Of a stretch of 64,000 bases of DNA, positions 48,053 through 57,620 are shown one piece after another. A program made the position numbers and the translations under genes. The notes under the pieces are model-generated. The model worked only from the letters and a program-made list of their open reading frames with translations. It was not told the DNA's origin and did no database searches. The DNA comes from Kitasatospora aureofaciens (GTDB lineage: Bacteria; Actinomycetota; Actinomycetes; Streptomycetales; Streptomycetaceae). The DNA lies in the NCBI RefSeq assembly GCF_019192735.1, contig NZ_JAHTKP010000011.1, forward strand, positions 124,001 to 188,000. The letters run 5' to 3'. Within the stretch, counting starts at the first letter, position 1, and every line of letters starts with the position of its first letter.

Positions 48053-48922
48053 GTGAGTGACATCGCGCGCGTCGGAGTGATCGGCTGCGGCCTGATGGGG
48101 TCGGGCATCGCGGAGGTCTTCGCCCGGGCCGGGCTGGACGTCCTGGTGTCGGAGGCCAGCGGGGAGGCACTGGAGTTCGGCCGCACCCGGCTGACCAACT
48201 CCCTGGACACGGCGGTCAAGCGCGGCAAGCTGACCCCCGAGCAGCGGGACGAGGCGATGGCCCGGCTCTCCTTCACCGTCCAGCTGTCCGACTTCGCCGA
48301 CCGCGACCTGGTCGTCGAGGCGGTCGCCGAGCGCGAGGACATCAAGGTCCAGATCTTCCAGACCCTGGACCAGGTCGTCGAGCGCCGCGACGCGATCCTC
48401 GCCTCCAACACCTCGTCGATCCCGATCGTCAAGCTGGCCGCCGCCACCTCGCGGCCCGAGCAGGTCATCGGCCTGCACTTCTTCAACCCGGCACCGGTGC
48501 AGAAGCTGGTCGAGGTCATCCCGACCCTGACCACCTCGGCGGTCACCACCGAGCGGGTCGAGGCGTTCGCCTCCCAGGTGCTCGGCAAGGAGCCGATCCG
48601 CGCCCGCGACCGGGCCGGCTTCGTCGTCAACGCGCTGCTCGTGCCCTACCTGCTGTCCGCGGTGCGGATGTTCGAGTCGGGCGTGGCCACCGCCTCCGAC
48701 ATCGACAAGGGCATGGAGGCCGGCTGCGCCCACCCGATGGGCCCGCTGCGGCTGTGCGACCTGATCGGCCTGGACACCATCGTGTCGATCGCCGAGTCGA
48801 TGTACGACGAGTACAAGGAGCCGCTGTACGCCGCTCCTCCGCTGCTGTCCCGGATGGTCGACGCGGGCCTGCTGGGCCGCAAGTCCGGCCGCGGCTTCTA
48901 CGACTACACCGCGAGCGCCTGA
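48053..48922 (+). CDS. 3-hydroxybutyryl-CoA (3-hydroxyacyl-CoA) dehydrogenase
   Basis: 289 residues. The NAD-binding motif GVIGCGLMGSGIAEVFARAG opens the protein. LASNTSSIPIVKLA and the catalytic His of GLHFFNPAPVQKLVEVI follow. The C-terminal dimerisation domain contains RDRAGFVVNALLVPYL and GCAHPMGPLRLCDLIGLD. It oxidises 3-hydroxyacyl-CoA to the 3-keto form, in fatty acid, butanoate or precursor metabolism. GTG 48053 has GAAGGG upstream. Followed by a strong bidirectional hairpin. Confidence 0.92.
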   Translation: MSDIARVGVIGCGLMGSGIAEVFARAGLDVLVSEASGEALEFGRTRLTNSLDTAVKRGKLTPEQRDEAMARLSFTVQLSDFADRDLVVEAVAEREDIKVQIFQTLDQVVERRDAILASNTSSIPIVKLAAATSRPEQVIGLHFFNPAPVQKLVEVIPTLTTSAVTTERVEAFASQVLGKEPIRARDRAGFVVNALLVPYLLSAVRMFESGVATASDIDKGMEAGCAHPMGPLRLCDLIGLDTIVSIAESMYDEYKEPLYAAPPLLSRMVDAGLLGRKSGRGFYDYTASA

Positions 48923-48935
48923 GCCCCGGCGCAGC

Positions 48936-48975
48936 AGGGCGCGCCCGTACCGGAGGTCCGGTGCGGGCGCGCCCT
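48936..48975. terminator. Bidirectional terminator after the dehydrogenase gene
   Basis: Eighteen-base arms with one wobble pair (48936-48953 and 48958-48975) and an AGGT loop, followed by TTT on the plus strand. Lies between convergent genes. Confidence 0.75.
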
Positions 48976-48997
48976 TTCACGCGCCTGACGGCTTCAG

Positions 48998-50089
48998 CTA
49001 CTTGACCCCGGCCTCCGCGCAGGCCTGCGCGTACTGCTGGGTGCAGATGTCGGACGCTTTGTAGAGCCCGCCGCCGACGACCGTGGCCTCCACCTTCGGC
49101 TTGGTCACCACGATCGGGGTGAGCAGCAGCGAGGGGATGTGCAGCCCGCCGCTGTCGGTGACCGAGGTCGCGGTGGTGCTGATGTCCATGCCCTCGGCCA
49201 GCTGGACGGCGATGCTGCCCGCCGCGTCCGTCTCGGGCTTGTACGGCTTGTAGATGGTGTACGCCTGCTCGCCCGTCAGCACCCGGCGGATCGCGTCGAT
49301 GGAGGCGTCCTGGCCACCCACCGGCACGTTCTTGATGCCCGCGGCCTTCAGGGCGTCGATGACCGCGGCGGCCATGCCGTCGTTCGCGGCGTAGACGGCC
49401 TGGATGCCGTCCTTCCCGAGGCTCTGGATGGCCTCGTTCATCTTCGCCGTGGCCACCTCCGGCTTCCACTCGCCGGACTGCTCGTAGGCGATCTTCTTGA
49501 CCTTGCCGTCCAGCGCCTGGTGCGCGCCCGCCTGGAACTGCGCCGCGTTGGGGTCGGACTCGGCGCCGTTGATCATCACGACGTTGGCCGAGGAGGCCTT
49601 CGAGCCGAGCGCGTCGAGCAGGGACTGGCCCTGGAGCTGACCGGTCTGCTGGTTGTCGAAGGAGACGTAGGCGGCGACCTTGCCCTGGGCCAGCCGGTCG
49701 TAGGCGACGACCTTCACGCCCTTGGCGTTGGCGGCGTCGACCCACGGGGCGGTGAGCTTGGCGTCGACCGGGTCGAGCAGGATGACCTTCACGCCCTTGG
49801 CGAGCATGTCGTCGAACTGCTTCTTCTGGACGGTCGCGTCGCCGCCCGCGTTGGCGTAGCTGATCGTGCACTTCGTGCAGAGGCCGGTCACCGTCTGTGT
49901 GATCAGCGGCTTGTCGAACGCGTCGTAGCGGGTCGAGGAGGTGCTCTCCGGAAGTAGCAGACCGATGCCCTCGCTGCCTCCGCCGGCCGCCGGCGTCTGG
50001 GGCGCCGCGGTCTGGCCGCAGGCCGCGAGGGTGAGTGCGAGCGACGCGGCGGCCGTGCCCGTGGCCGCGAGACGCATGGGTCTGATCAT
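48998..50089 (-). CDS. Sugar-type ABC substrate-binding lipoprotein (orphan)
   Basis: 363 residues. Signal peptide with lipobox LTLAACGQ. The mature domain is a periplasmic-binding-protein fold of the ribose/xylose (Peripla_BP_4) group: GVKVILLDPVDAKLTAPWVD, DNQQTGQLQGQSLL and VYAANDGMAAAVIDALKAAG are the family core, nearest in style to XylF-like proteins. No permease or ATPase gene is adjacent, so it either serves a distant transporter or acts as a sensor. ATG 50089 has AGGAGG about 12 nt upstream. Confidence 0.85.
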   Translation of the reverse strand: MIRPMRLAATGTAAASLALTLAACGQTAAPQTPAAGGGSEGIGLLLPESTSSTRYDAFDKPLITQTVTGLCTKCTISYANAGGDATVQKKQFDDMLAKGVKVILLDPVDAKLTAPWVDAANAKGVKVVAYDRLAQGKVAAYVSFDNQQTGQLQGQSLLDALGSKASSANVVMINGAESDPNAAQFQAGAHQALDGKVKKIAYEQSGEWKPEVATAKMNEAIQSLGKDGIQAVYAANDGMAAAVIDALKAAGIKNVPVGGQDASIDAIRRVLTGEQAYTIYKPYKPETDAAGSIAVQLAEGMDISTTATSVTDSGGLHIPSLLLTPIVVTKPKVEATVVGGGLYKASDICTQQYAQACAEAGVK

Positions 50090-50296
50090 GATCGGTGGTG
50101 CCTCCTGTACGGCGCCGCGACGCCGCGGCAGGGGACGGAGTCAAGCGCCACCGGGCGAATGCGTCAATACGGGGAGGAGGCTTCGTTATCCCCCTGCTCG
50201 ATTCGTTACGGGATGAACAGGACTTTCACATTTTCGAAGATCGAATTCGGGGGAATATTGATAATTCAGAGGACTTATTAATTGCGAAAGAGGGCG

Positions 50297-50329
50297 CGGT
50301 GGACCGGGGGGATCCGCCCCGGCCCACCG
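50297..50329 (-). terminator. Hairpin after the chitosanase gene
   Basis: CGGTGG-A-CCGGGG pairs with CCCCGG-C-CCACCG with one mismatch, just past the chitosanase stop. The neighbouring 50200-50290 is AT-rich and holds TTCGA-AGA-TCGAA at 50233-50245. Confidence 0.55.
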
Positions 50330-50334
50330 GAGTC

Positions 50335-51177
50335 TCAACCGGCGATCGAATAGCTGTCGCCGTAGACCTTCCAGCGCAGCGGCGGGTTGAGGTCGAAGTT
50401 CCCCGCGTCGAGGAAGACCATCTGCTCGGTGTCGACCCGACTGGTGTCGGAGTGGGCCTCCTCCTTCTTCATGACCACCTTGCGGGCCTCCAGGAAGGCC
50501 TTGATGTAGGTGGCCTCGTCTCCACCCTGGGCGGGGGTCCTGGCCTTCTTCATGGCCGCGGCGCGAATGCCGCCGAAACTGTCGGAGTTGTTTCCGGGGC
50601 CGTGCATGACAATGGCGTCGTAGTAGGCGAACTGGCCGAGCGCACGCAGCCCGTCCGCCTTGGCCTGACCGACGGCGGGGTTGAAGTACACCCGGTCGCG
50701 CTCGTCGTTCTGAGCCTGTTGGAAGACCGGATCCTTGGCGGCGGCGGCCCAGTCCTTGACGAACGGGGCACCGAGACCGGCGTGCGAGTCGCTGCCGTTG
50801 ACCTTCTTCAGCGCGGGCAGGTACTTGGCGAGGACGTTGCCGGGCTTGAGGTCGGTGTAGTGCTTCACCAGGTCCAGCATGTCCCCGGTCCCGGAACAGA
50901 AGCCGATGATGCCGGCGGTGTAGCCGCGGCCGTCACCGATGTCCTCGATGTACTTGTACTGGGCTTTCCAGTCCAGCGACGAGTTTTCCGCGCTGGACAC
51001 CAGCTGCATGGCGATGTCCTTCTTGTGCGGGTCGTCCAGGCCGACGCCCTTGATCCGGACGGAGGCCGCGGCGGCGGGCGCGGCCTGGGCGGCCGAGGTG
51101 GCCGCGACCGTGAGGGGCGCGGCCACCAGGGCGGCGGCGAGGGCCGCGAGGAGGGCACGACGGGGCTGAGGACGCAT
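50335..51177 (-). CDS. csnA: Secreted chitosanase, glycoside hydrolase family 46
   Basis: 280 residues. Signal peptide with basic start and hydrophobic run, likely cleaved near residue 33 (SAAQAA-P). The GH46 domain has the catalytic acid Glu64 in SSAENSS and the base Asp82 in IGDGRGYT, the same 18-residue spacing as in the Streptomyces N174 enzyme. It cleaves chitosan outside the cell. An inverted repeat overlapping the promoter, 22 bp before the start, matches the kind of site bound by the ROK repressor CsnR. Monocistronic, with a hairpin behind. Confidence 0.95.
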   Translation of the reverse strand: MRPQPRRALLAALAAALVAAPLTVAATSAAQAAPAAAASVRIKGVGLDDPHKKDIAMQLVSSAENSSLDWKAQYKYIEDIGDGRGYTAGIIGFCSGTGDMLDLVKHYTDLKPGNVLAKYLPALKKVNGSDSHAGLGAPFVKDWAAAAKDPVFQQAQNDERDRVYFNPAVGQAKADGLRALGQFAYYDAIVMHGPGNNSDSFGGIRAAAMKKARTPAQGGDEATYIKAFLEARKVVMKKEEAHSDTSRVDTEQMVFLDAGNFDLNPPLRWKVYGDSYSIAG

Positions 51178-51199
51178 GGGCTGCTCCGGTTCCTCGTAG

Positions 51200-51218
51200 G
51201 TTAGGAAACCTTCCTAAC
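51200..51218 (-). promoter_or_regulatory. CsnR-type operator of the chitosanase gene
   Basis: GTTAGGAA-ACC-TTCCTAAC, perfect 8-bp arms. On the minus strand a TTGCTT hexamer lies upstream with a 17-18-bp gap to TAACCT inside the palindrome, so binding would block the promoter. Confidence 0.7.
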
Positions 51219-51295
51219 GAGAAGCAAACGCTCTGGAGCCCCAGCCCCGCAAGGGTTCTGACGGATTCACTTCAAGCCGATGTGAACGGCCCAGG

Positions 51296-52261
51296 TCAGG
51301 CGGCCCGGCGCCGCACCCACCAGACCGCCGCCGCGCACAGCGCCACGGCGAGCAGGGTCGTCCAGCCGAACTCGATCCACTGGAACGGCCAGAACCGGTT
51401 CGCCGGCTGGTACACCTCGTGCGCGGTGTAACCCCCGTCGCGCACCATCGACTGCCACTGGGCGAACGTGTCACCACGGTTGTAGAAGTCGTCCGCGGAG
51501 ATCCGGGTCCCGGCCGGATCGGAGAACCAGGTGCTCAGCACCCAGCGGTTGTCCAGCGGCAGGGACGTCATGGAGTGCATCGCGTCCTCCAGCGGGGTCA
51601 TGTAGTGCGAGCGCACGGCCTGCGCGAGGAACGGCATCGCGACGGAGGCCGCCAGGCCGATGCCCACCGCTATCACCGTGCGGCGCAGCACCGCGCCGGC
51701 CAGCGCCGCGACCCCGAAGCCCACCAGCACGCGGCCGACCAGCACCGGCGGCGCCAGGATGAACAGCTGCGGGTTGAACTCCCCGCCCTTGAACGCCAGG
51801 GGCTCGCTCCACCAGCGCAGCAGCACGCCGAACAGTGCCGCGACGGCGGCCAGCGCCCCGCCACCCACCAGCAGGCCGCCCGCCGTCCAGCGGGTCCGCC
51901 CGGCGCCCTGGGTCCAGGCGAAGCGCACCGTGCCGTGTTCGAACTCCCGGGCCAGCAGCGGGCCGCCGAGGAACGCGCCGAAGGCGCCGCCGAGGACGAA
52001 GAGCACGGTTTCGAGCGGCAGCACGCCGTCGCCGTACTGGCGCGTGAACTGCTTGTACTTGGCCGCGCAGACGTCGGTGGCCGGGTCGCAGGAGGCCGCA
52101 CCCGTCCGCTCCAGGCCGTTGTGCAGGTACCAGCTGTGCACCAGCAGGACGAGGGAGACCGCGCCCATCACCGTGAGCAGGCTGAGCAGCGCGGGCCGGT
52201 GGCGCAACCCGGCGGCCCGCAGCACGGCGGAGCGGGGCGGGGCGAGGGTGGTCGAGCTCAC
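51296..52261 (-). CDS. ABC transporter membrane subunit (ABC-2-like)
   Basis: 321 residues with about six hydrophobic segments: near 25-42, 86-105 (FVLGGAFGAFLGG), 128-150, 170-190, 195-215 and a final one near 298-318. A large extracytoplasmic segment with two Cys (SCDPATDVCAAKYKQF) lies between the first two. It resembles the permease of GntR/YtrA-linked export systems. The start overlaps the ATPase stop by 4 bp (52258-52261). The exported substrate is unknown; cell-wall stress or antimicrobial export is typical of the class. Confidence 0.8.
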   Translation of the reverse strand: MSSTTLAPPRSAVLRAAGLRHRPALLSLLTVMGAVSLVLLVHSWYLHNGLERTGAASCDPATDVCAAKYKQFTRQYGDGVLPLETVLFVLGGAFGAFLGGPLLAREFEHGTVRFAWTQGAGRTRWTAGGLLVGGGALAAVAALFGVLLRWWSEPLAFKGGEFNPQLFILAPPVLVGRVLVGFGVAALAGAVLRRTVIAVGIGLAASVAMPFLAQAVRSHYMTPLEDAMHSMTSLPLDNRWVLSTWFSDPAGTRISADDFYNRGDTFAQWQSMVRDGGYTAHEVYQPANRFWPFQWIEFGWTTLLAVALCAAAVWWVRRRAA

Positions 52262-53184
52262 GACAGTACCTTCTGGTTCTTGACGACGGCCCCGCGCGGG
52301 CCGGGCAGGGCGGAGGCGGTCGGTTCACGCAGGTAGGCGAGCACCAACTCCTCCAGGCCGATGCGCTGCTGGCGCCACTCGCCGGAGACCGGCGCGTCCA
52401 CGCCGCCGGTGCGGACCAGCAGGTGGGACTGGGCTCCGGCCCGACGGTCGCGGACCACCGGCAGGCGCTCGGCGACCGCCTCCGCCTCGGTGGTCGGGCC
52501 GGTGAGCATCCGGTGGCCGCCCAGCAGGTCGTCCACCTCCCCCGCCACCTGGACCCGGCCGCCGGCCAGCACCACCAGGTAGTCGCAGCTCTGCTCCAGC
52601 TCGTTGACGGCGTGCGAGGAGAACACCACCGAGAGGCCGTCCTCGGCCACCGCGGTGAGCAGCACGGACATGAAGTCGTGCCGGGCCAGCGGGTCGAGCG
52701 CTGCCAAGGGCTCGTCCAGGAGCAGGAGTTCGGGCCGCTTGGCGAGGGCCAGGGCGAGCGAGACCTGGGCCTGCTGGCCGCCCGAGAGCCGGCCGTACTT
52801 GCGGTCCAGCGGGATGCCGAGACCCTCCAGGTGGTTGCGCGCCCGGGCATCGTCCCAGCGCCGGTTGAGGTGGCGGCCCATCGCGAGCAGGTCGCGCACG
52901 GGCAGGCCCGGGTAGAGCGCGGCGTTCTGGGCGACGAAGCCGATCCGGTCCAAAGCCCGCGGTGAGCCGGGGAGTTGGTCGCCGAGGACGGTCATCGCAC
53001 CCTCGCTGGGCAGGGTCAGACCGGCGGCCAGGCTGAGCAGCGTGGTCTTGCCGGCGCCGTTCGGGCCGACCAGGGCCACCACGTGCCCGGCCGGGACGGC
53101 GAGGTGGCAGTCCCGCAGAGCCCAGGAGCGGCGGTAGCGCTTGCCGATCCCGCCGCAGTCGATCACGGTGTCCGTGGTCATCAC
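52258..53184 (-). CDS. ABC transporter ATP-binding protein
   Basis: 308 residues. Walker A GPNGAGKT (40-47), signature LSGGQQAQVSLA, Walker B LLLLDEPLAALDP and H-loop FSSHAVNEL are all intact. The last 90 residues lie beyond the ATPase core and carry no known domain. Overlaps of 4 bp with both the GntR gene and the permease gene show a translationally coupled three-gene operon. Confidence 0.9.
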   Translation of the reverse strand: MMTTDTVIDCGGIGKRYRRSWALRDCHLAVPAGHVVALVGPNGAGKTTLLSLAAGLTLPSEGAMTVLGDQLPGSPRALDRIGFVAQNAALYPGLPVRDLLAMGRHLNRRWDDARARNHLEGLGIPLDRKYGRLSGGQQAQVSLALALAKRPELLLLDEPLAALDPLARHDFMSVLLTAVAEDGLSVVFSSHAVNELEQSCDYLVVLAGGRVQVAGEVDDLLGGHRMLTGPTTEAEAVAERLPVVRDRRAGAQSHLLVRTGGVDAPVSGEWRQQRIGLEELVLAYLREPTASALPGPRGAVVKNQKVLS

Positions 53185-53618
53185 GCCACCACCCCGTCGC
53201 GTCCCTCACGCAGGTCGCGCAGCGCGTCCTCGAACACCGCGACCATCCCCCCTTCGTCCAGCCCGGCGGCCCTCGCCGAGCGCATCCAGTCCAGCAACCC
53301 CCGCCGCAGCGCGGCCCGTTCCCGCAGGGGAACCACCCCCGCGGGCAGCCCCCGCACGAACGTCCCCTGGCCGCGGCGGCCGACGGCCAGCCCGCGGTGC
53401 TCCAGCTCCCGGTAGGCCTTCAGCACGGTGTTCGGGTTGATCGCCAGGCTGGCGACCACCTCTCGCACTCGGGGCAGCCGGTCCCCCTCCGCCAACCAGC
53501 CCATCCGCAGGGCCTGTTCGACCTGCTGCACGAGTTGCAGGTAGGTCGGGACACCGGAGGCCGGGTCCAGGCGGAACTCGATGGGCGAGGGCTGGCCCTC
53601 GGCTTTATCTACTTCCAT
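53181..53618 (-). CDS. GntR-family regulator, YtrA subfamily
   Basis: 145 residues. The N-terminal winged helix reads PTYLQLVQQVEQALRMGWLA and VREVVASLAINPNTVLKAYR, the YtrA hallmark (N-P-N-T-V-x-K-A-Y). A short C-terminal helical domain follows, too small for an effector domain of FadR or HutC type. YtrA regulators usually repress their own ABC operon, as the overlap with the ATPase gene suggests here. The ATG at 53618 lacks a ribosome site but fits a leaderless transcript. Confidence 0.9.
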   Translation of the reverse strand: MEVDKAEGQPSPIEFRLDPASGVPTYLQLVQQVEQALRMGWLAEGDRLPRVREVVASLAINPNTVLKAYRELEHRGLAVGRRGQGTFVRGLPAGVVPLRERAALRRGLLDWMRSARAAGLDEGGMVAVFEDALRDLREGRDGVVA

Positions 53619-53626
53619 AGGTAAAG

Positions 53627-53655
53627 AGATAAAGGATGGGATGACGAATCGTCAA
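53627..53655 (-). promoter_or_regulatory. Leaderless promoter and operator of the GntR-ABC operon
   Basis: Minus strand: TTGACG (53650-53655), exactly 17 bp, TTATCT (53627-53632), then 8 nt to the ATG. GACGA-T-TCGTC (53643-53653) overlaps the -35 and is a good autorepression site. Confidence 0.7.
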
Positions 53656-53666
53656 GCCGGATAACG

Positions 53667-53712
53667 CGAGAGGGCCCCACACCCGCCTCGTGGCAGGTGT
53701 GGGGCCCTCTCG
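53667..53712 (-). terminator. Terminator of pheST
   Basis: Perfect 17-bp arms (53667-53683 and 53696-53712) with a 12-nt loop, 14 bp past the pheT stop and just upstream of the GntR promoter. Confidence 0.8.
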
Positions 53713-53725
53713 GGTGCTACGGGAT

Positions 53726-56245
53726 TCAGGCCCCGCGCAGCACCGCTCCCGTACGGCTGACGGCCTCGGCGACGGCGGCCTCGCGGGCGGCGGTGGCCTC
53801 GTCGGCGGTCAGGGTGCGGTCGGCGGCCCGGAAGCGCAGCGCGTAGGCCAGCGACTTCTTGCCCGCGCCGACCTGCTCGCCGGTGAAGACGTCGAACAGC
53901 CGGATGGCCTCCAGGAGTTCGCCCGCGCCGGAGCGCAGCGCGGCCTCCACGTCGGCGGCCGGGACGGCGTCGTCGACGATCAGCGCGACGTCCTGGGTGG
54001 CCACCGGGAAGCCGGAGACGGCCGGGCCGTTGACCTTCTCGGCGCCGTCGGCGGTGAGCAGGTCGATGTCGATCTCCATCGCCGCGCTCCGGGCCGGCAG
54101 CCCGAGCGCCTTGACGACCCGCGGGTGCAGCTCGCCGGCGTGGCCGACGACCCGGTCGGTGCCGGCGACGACCAGCTCGGCGCAGCGGCCCGGGTGCCAG
54201 GGCGCCAGCTGCCCCTGGCGGACCGTCAGCTCGATGCCGGCCGCGCGGGCCACCGTGCGGGCCGCCTCGACGGCGTCCGCCCAGGAGGCCTGGGCGCCCT
54301 TGCCCCACCAGCCGGACGGCAGCCGCTCGCCCGCGAGGGTGACGGCGACCCGGCGCGGCTGGTCCGGCAGCGCGGCGTCCAGCGCGGCCAGCTCCTCGGC
54401 GCTCGGCCGGCGGTCGACGGCCGGACGCGGGGCCACGGTCAGCTCGTCCTTGGGCAGGAAGACGGTGCCGGTCTCGAAGATCGCCAGGTCGGTGTTGCCG
54501 CGGCCGACGTTGCGGCGCAGCGCCCCGAGCAGGCCCGGCAGCAGCGTGGTGCGCAGCGCCGGCTCCTCGTCGTTGAGCGGGTTGACCAGCTTGACGGTCC
54601 GGCGGCGGCGGTCGTCCGTCTCCAGGCCGAGCGCCTCGAAGGCGGTGTCGCCGAGGAACGGGTAGTTGTTGACCTCGACGTATCCGGCCCCGGCCAGCGC
54701 GACGCCGATCCGGCGGTGGGTGCGCTGGGCCTCGGTCAGGCCCTTACCCGGGGGCACGTTGGGCATCCGGGCGGGGACGTTGTCGTAGCCCTCCAGCCGG
54801 ATGACCTCCTCGGCGAGGTCGTACGGGTCGGTGAGGTCGGGGCGCCAGGTCGGCGGGGTGACCTCCAGGACGTCGGCGCCGGCGACCGAGCAGCCGATCT
54901 CCTGCAGGCGCCGGGTGACGGTCTCGCGGCCGTACGCGGTGCCGGCGACCCGGTCGGGCAGGTCGGCGGCGATGGTGATGGTGCGCACCGGGTGCGGGGC
55001 GGCGATGTCGGTGACCCCGGCCTCGGCGGTGCCGCCGGCGATCAGGACCAGCAGGTCGACGGCGCGCTGCGCGGCGGCGCGGGCGGCCTCCGGGTCGACG
55101 CCGCGCTCGAAGCGCTTGGACGCCTCGGAGGGCAGCTTGTGCCGCTTGGCGGAGCGGGCGATGGCGACCGGGTCGAAGTGCGCGGCCTCGATGATCACCT
55201 CGGTGGTGCCCGGGCCGGCGGCCGGGTCGAGGATCTCGGTGGAGGCGCCGCCCATGACGCCGGCCAGGCCGATCGGGCCGCTGTTGTCGCAGATCAGCAG
55301 GTCCTCGGCGGCGAGCTTGCGCTGGACGCCGTCGAGGGTGGTGAGGGTCTCGCCCTCCGTCGCCCGGCGGACCGTGATCGGGCCGTCGACGCGCTGCTTG
55401 TCGTAGGCGTGCAGCGGCTGGCCGACCTCCAGCATCACGTAGTTGGTGATGTCGACGGTCAGCGAGATCGGCCGGATGCCGGCCTTCTGCAGGCGGCGCT
55501 GGAGCCAGATCGGGGACTTGGCGTTCGGGTCGACGCCGACGACGGTACGGGCGACGAAGCGGTCGCAGCCGGCCGGGTCGCTGACCTTGACCAGGTAACC
55601 GAAGGAGTTCGCCGGCGGCACGTCGAGCAGCGCCGGGTCGGCCAGCGGCAGCCCGTACGCGGCGGCGGCCTCGCGGGCGACGCCGCGCATGGACAGGCAG
55701 TAGCCGCGGTCCGGCGTGACGGCGATGTCGAGCACCTCGTCGACGAGCTGGAGCAGCTCGACGGCGTCGGTGCCGGGCTCGTACTCGGGCGGGAGCACGA
55801 TGATGCCGTTGCCCCCGAAAGAATCAGGCACAGTGTCGCCCATGCCCAGCTCGCGGGCGGAGCAGATCATGCCGGCCGAGGTCTGGCCGTAGGTCTGGCG
55901 GGCCGCGATCGGGAACGGGCCGGGCAGCACGGCGCCCGGGAGCACGACCACGACCTTGTCGCCGACCGCGAAGTTGCGGGCGCCGCAGACGATCTCCTGC
56001 GGCTCGCCAGTGCCGTTGGCGTCGCCGACGTTGACGAAGCAGTGCCGGATCGGCTTCTTGAAGCCGGTCAGCTCCTCGATGGAGAGCACCTCGCCGACCA
56101 CCAGCGGGCCCTTGAGGTCGCCGCCGAGTTGCTCGACGGTCTCGACCTCCAGGCCGGCCCGGACCAGGCGCTCGGCGACGTCACGGCCGGTCTCGCCGGC
56201 CGGCAGGTCGACGTACTCGCGCAGCCAGGAAAGCGGGACGCGCAT
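53726..56245 (-). CDS. pheT: Phenylalanine--tRNA ligase beta subunit
   Basis: 839 residues, full length. The opening [20 protein letters not shown] is typical; an EMAP/OB tRNA-binding domain lies at about 40-150 ([19 protein letters not shown]), B3/B4 editing at about 210-370, B5 at about 400-475, a degenerate catalytic-like core, and the C-terminal anticodon-binding FDX-ACB domain ([20 protein letters not shown] to the end). It forms the alpha2-beta2 enzyme with PheS. The ATG overlaps the pheS stop by one base (TGATG). Confidence 0.96.
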   Translation of the reverse strand: MRVPLSWLREYVDLPAGETGRDVAERLVRAGLEVETVEQLGGDLKGPLVVGEVLSIEELTGFKKPIRHCFVNVGDANGTGEPQEIVCGARNFAVGDKVVVVLPGAVLPGPFPIAARQTYGQTSAGMICSARELGMGDTVPDSFGGNGIIVLPPEYEPGTDAVELLQLVDEVLDIAVTPDRGYCLSMRGVAREAAAAYGLPLADPALLDVPPANSFGYLVKVSDPAGCDRFVARTVVGVDPNAKSPIWLQRRLQKAGIRPISLTVDITNYVMLEVGQPLHAYDKQRVDGPITVRRATEGETLTTLDGVQRKLAAEDLLICDNSGPIGLAGVMGGASTEILDPAAGPGTTEVIIEAAHFDPVAIARSAKRHKLPSEASKRFERGVDPEAARAAAQRAVDLLVLIAGGTAEAGVTDIAAPHPVRTITIAADLPDRVAGTAYGRETVTRRLQEIGCSVAGADVLEVTPPTWRPDLTDPYDLAEEVIRLEGYDNVPARMPNVPPGKGLTEAQRTHRRIGVALAGAGYVEVNNYPFLGDTAFEALGLETDDRRRRTVKLVNPLNDEEPALRTTLLPGLLGALRRNVGRGNTDLAIFETGTVFLPKDELTVAPRPAVDRRPSAEELAALDAALPDQPRRVAVTLAGERLPSGWWGKGAQASWADAVEAARTVARAAGIELTVRQGQLAPWHPGRCAELVVAGTDRVVGHAGELHPRVVKALGLPARSAAMEIDIDLLTADGAEKVNGPAVSGFPVATQDVALIVDDAVPAADVEAALRSGAGELLEAIRLFDVFTGEQVGAGKKSLAYALRFRAADRTLTADEATAAREAAVAEAVSRTGAVLRGA

Positions 56246-57366
56246 CAGATCTCCATCCCGAACGGGAGGGTGAAGCGCACGTCACCCTCGACCATGTCGC
56301 GCATGTCGGCGACATTGTGACGATTCATCAGGATCCGCTCCAGGCCCAGGCCGAAGGCGAACCCGCTGTAGCGGTTCGGGTCGACGCCGCAGGCGACCAG
56401 CACGCGCGGGTTGACCACACCGCAGCCGCCGAGCTCGATCCAGCCCTCGGAGGAGCAGGTGCGGCACGGGCGGTCCGGGTTGCCGACGCTCTCGCCGCGG
56501 CACACGAAGCACTGCAGGTCGATCTCGGCGCTCGGCTCGGTGAACGGGAAGTAGGAGGGGCGCCAGCGCAGTTCGAGGCCGGTGCCGATCAGCTTCTCGA
56601 CCAGCACCTCGATGGTGCCCTTGAGGTCGGCGAAGGTGATGCCCTCGTCCACCGCGAGGCCCTCGACCTGGCGGAAGACCGGGGTGTGGGTGGCGTCCAG
56701 CTCGTCGGTGCGGTACACGCGGCCCGGGCAGACGACGTAGACGGGGGGCTCGCGGTCGAGCAGGGTGCGGGCCTGGACCGGGGAGGTCTGGGTGCGCAGC
56801 ACCACGCCGGAGTCGGCGGAGCCGTCCGGGGCCTGGACGAAGAAGGTGTCCTGCATCGAGCGGGCCGGGTGGTCCGGGCCCAGGTTGAGGGCGTCGAAGT
56901 TGAGCCACTCGGCCTCGGCCTCGGGGCCCTCGGCGACCTGGTAGCCCATCGCGACGAAGGTGTCCTCGATGCGCTCGGCCAGCGTCGTCAGCGGGTGCCG
57001 GGCGCCGCGCGGGGCGCGGTCGTACGGCAGCGTGACGTCCACCGCCTCCTCGACCAGCACGCGGGCGTCGCGCTCCGCCTCCAGCTCGGCCTGCCGCTTG
57101 GCGAGGGCCTGGTTGACGGCGCCGCGGGCCTGGCCGATCAGCTTGCCGGCGGCGGCCTTGGCGTGCGGGGGCAGGGCGCCGATCTCGCGGTTGGCGAGGG
57201 AGAGCGCGGAGCGGTCGCCGGTGTGGGCGACCTTGGCCTGCTTCAGCTCGTCGAGCGTGCTGGCGGCGGCGAACGCGGCGACGGCCTCGTCCCGCGCCTG
57301 CTCCACCACCTCGGGCTTGAGGGCCTCGACCTCGACCGGGTCGTACGACTTGTTGGGTGCCGACAT
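56245..57366 (-). CDS. pheS: Phenylalanine--tRNA ligase alpha subunit
   Basis: 373 residues. An N-terminal coiled coil (about 25-100) contacts tRNA. The class II core has motif 2 ([20 protein letters not shown]) and motif 3 ([17 protein letters not shown]). A four-Cys cluster, C-x2-C...C-x2-C (CFVCRG, CRTC), sits in the core as in several actinobacterial PheS proteins. First gene of pheS-pheT; the leader contains tandem repeats and a palindrome. Confidence 0.96.
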   Translation of the reverse strand: MSAPNKSYDPVEVEALKPEVVEQARDEAVAAFAAASTLDELKQAKVAHTGDRSALSLANREIGALPPHAKAAAGKLIGQARGAVNQALAKRQAELEAERDARVLVEEAVDVTLPYDRAPRGARHPLTTLAERIEDTFVAMGYQVAEGPEAEAEWLNFDALNLGPDHPARSMQDTFFVQAPDGSADSGVVLRTQTSPVQARTLLDREPPVYVVCPGRVYRTDELDATHTPVFRQVEGLAVDEGITFADLKGTIEVLVEKLIGTGLELRWRPSYFPFTEPSAEIDLQCFVCRGESVGNPDRPCRTCSSEGWIELGGCGVVNPRVLVACGVDPNRYSGFAFGLGLERILMNRHNVADMRDMVEGDVRFTLPFGMEI

Positions 57367-57467
57367 CTCTATCTTCCCGTGCTCCTGCTCGTCCGTGCTC
57401 AGGTGGGTGGGCTCGCCTTCGCGTCACGCCCGGCGTGGCCGGGGCACGGGCAGCCCGTTCTCCGTTC

Positions 57468-57562
57468 ACCGGAGGGCTCACGGGGAGACCGGAGGGCTAA
57501 CGGGGAGAGGTGTCCGCGGCACAGCCGCGCAGGGCGTTGCGCAACGCCAAAGGTCGAGTGTA
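57468..57562 (-). promoter_or_regulatory. pheS promoter and leader elements
   Basis: TACACT (minus strand, 57557-57562) is a candidate -10. Just downstream lies a perfect 16-bp palindrome, GGCGTTGC-GCAACGCC (57533-57548). Two tandem 20-bp repeats of ACCGGAGGGCTCACGGGGAG (one mismatch) occupy 57468-57507. No T-box motif or run of Phe codons is visible. Confidence 0.45.
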
Positions 57563-57620
57563 GTCGCAGCGCGTAGCGCGGCTGCCGCGAAGCCCGTCCG
57601 GGGGCGACTCGTCAAGCTGA

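Noticed and set aside
57367-57620. T-box or Phe-codon attenuator before pheS
   Set aside because: No T-box sequence and no run of Phe codons.
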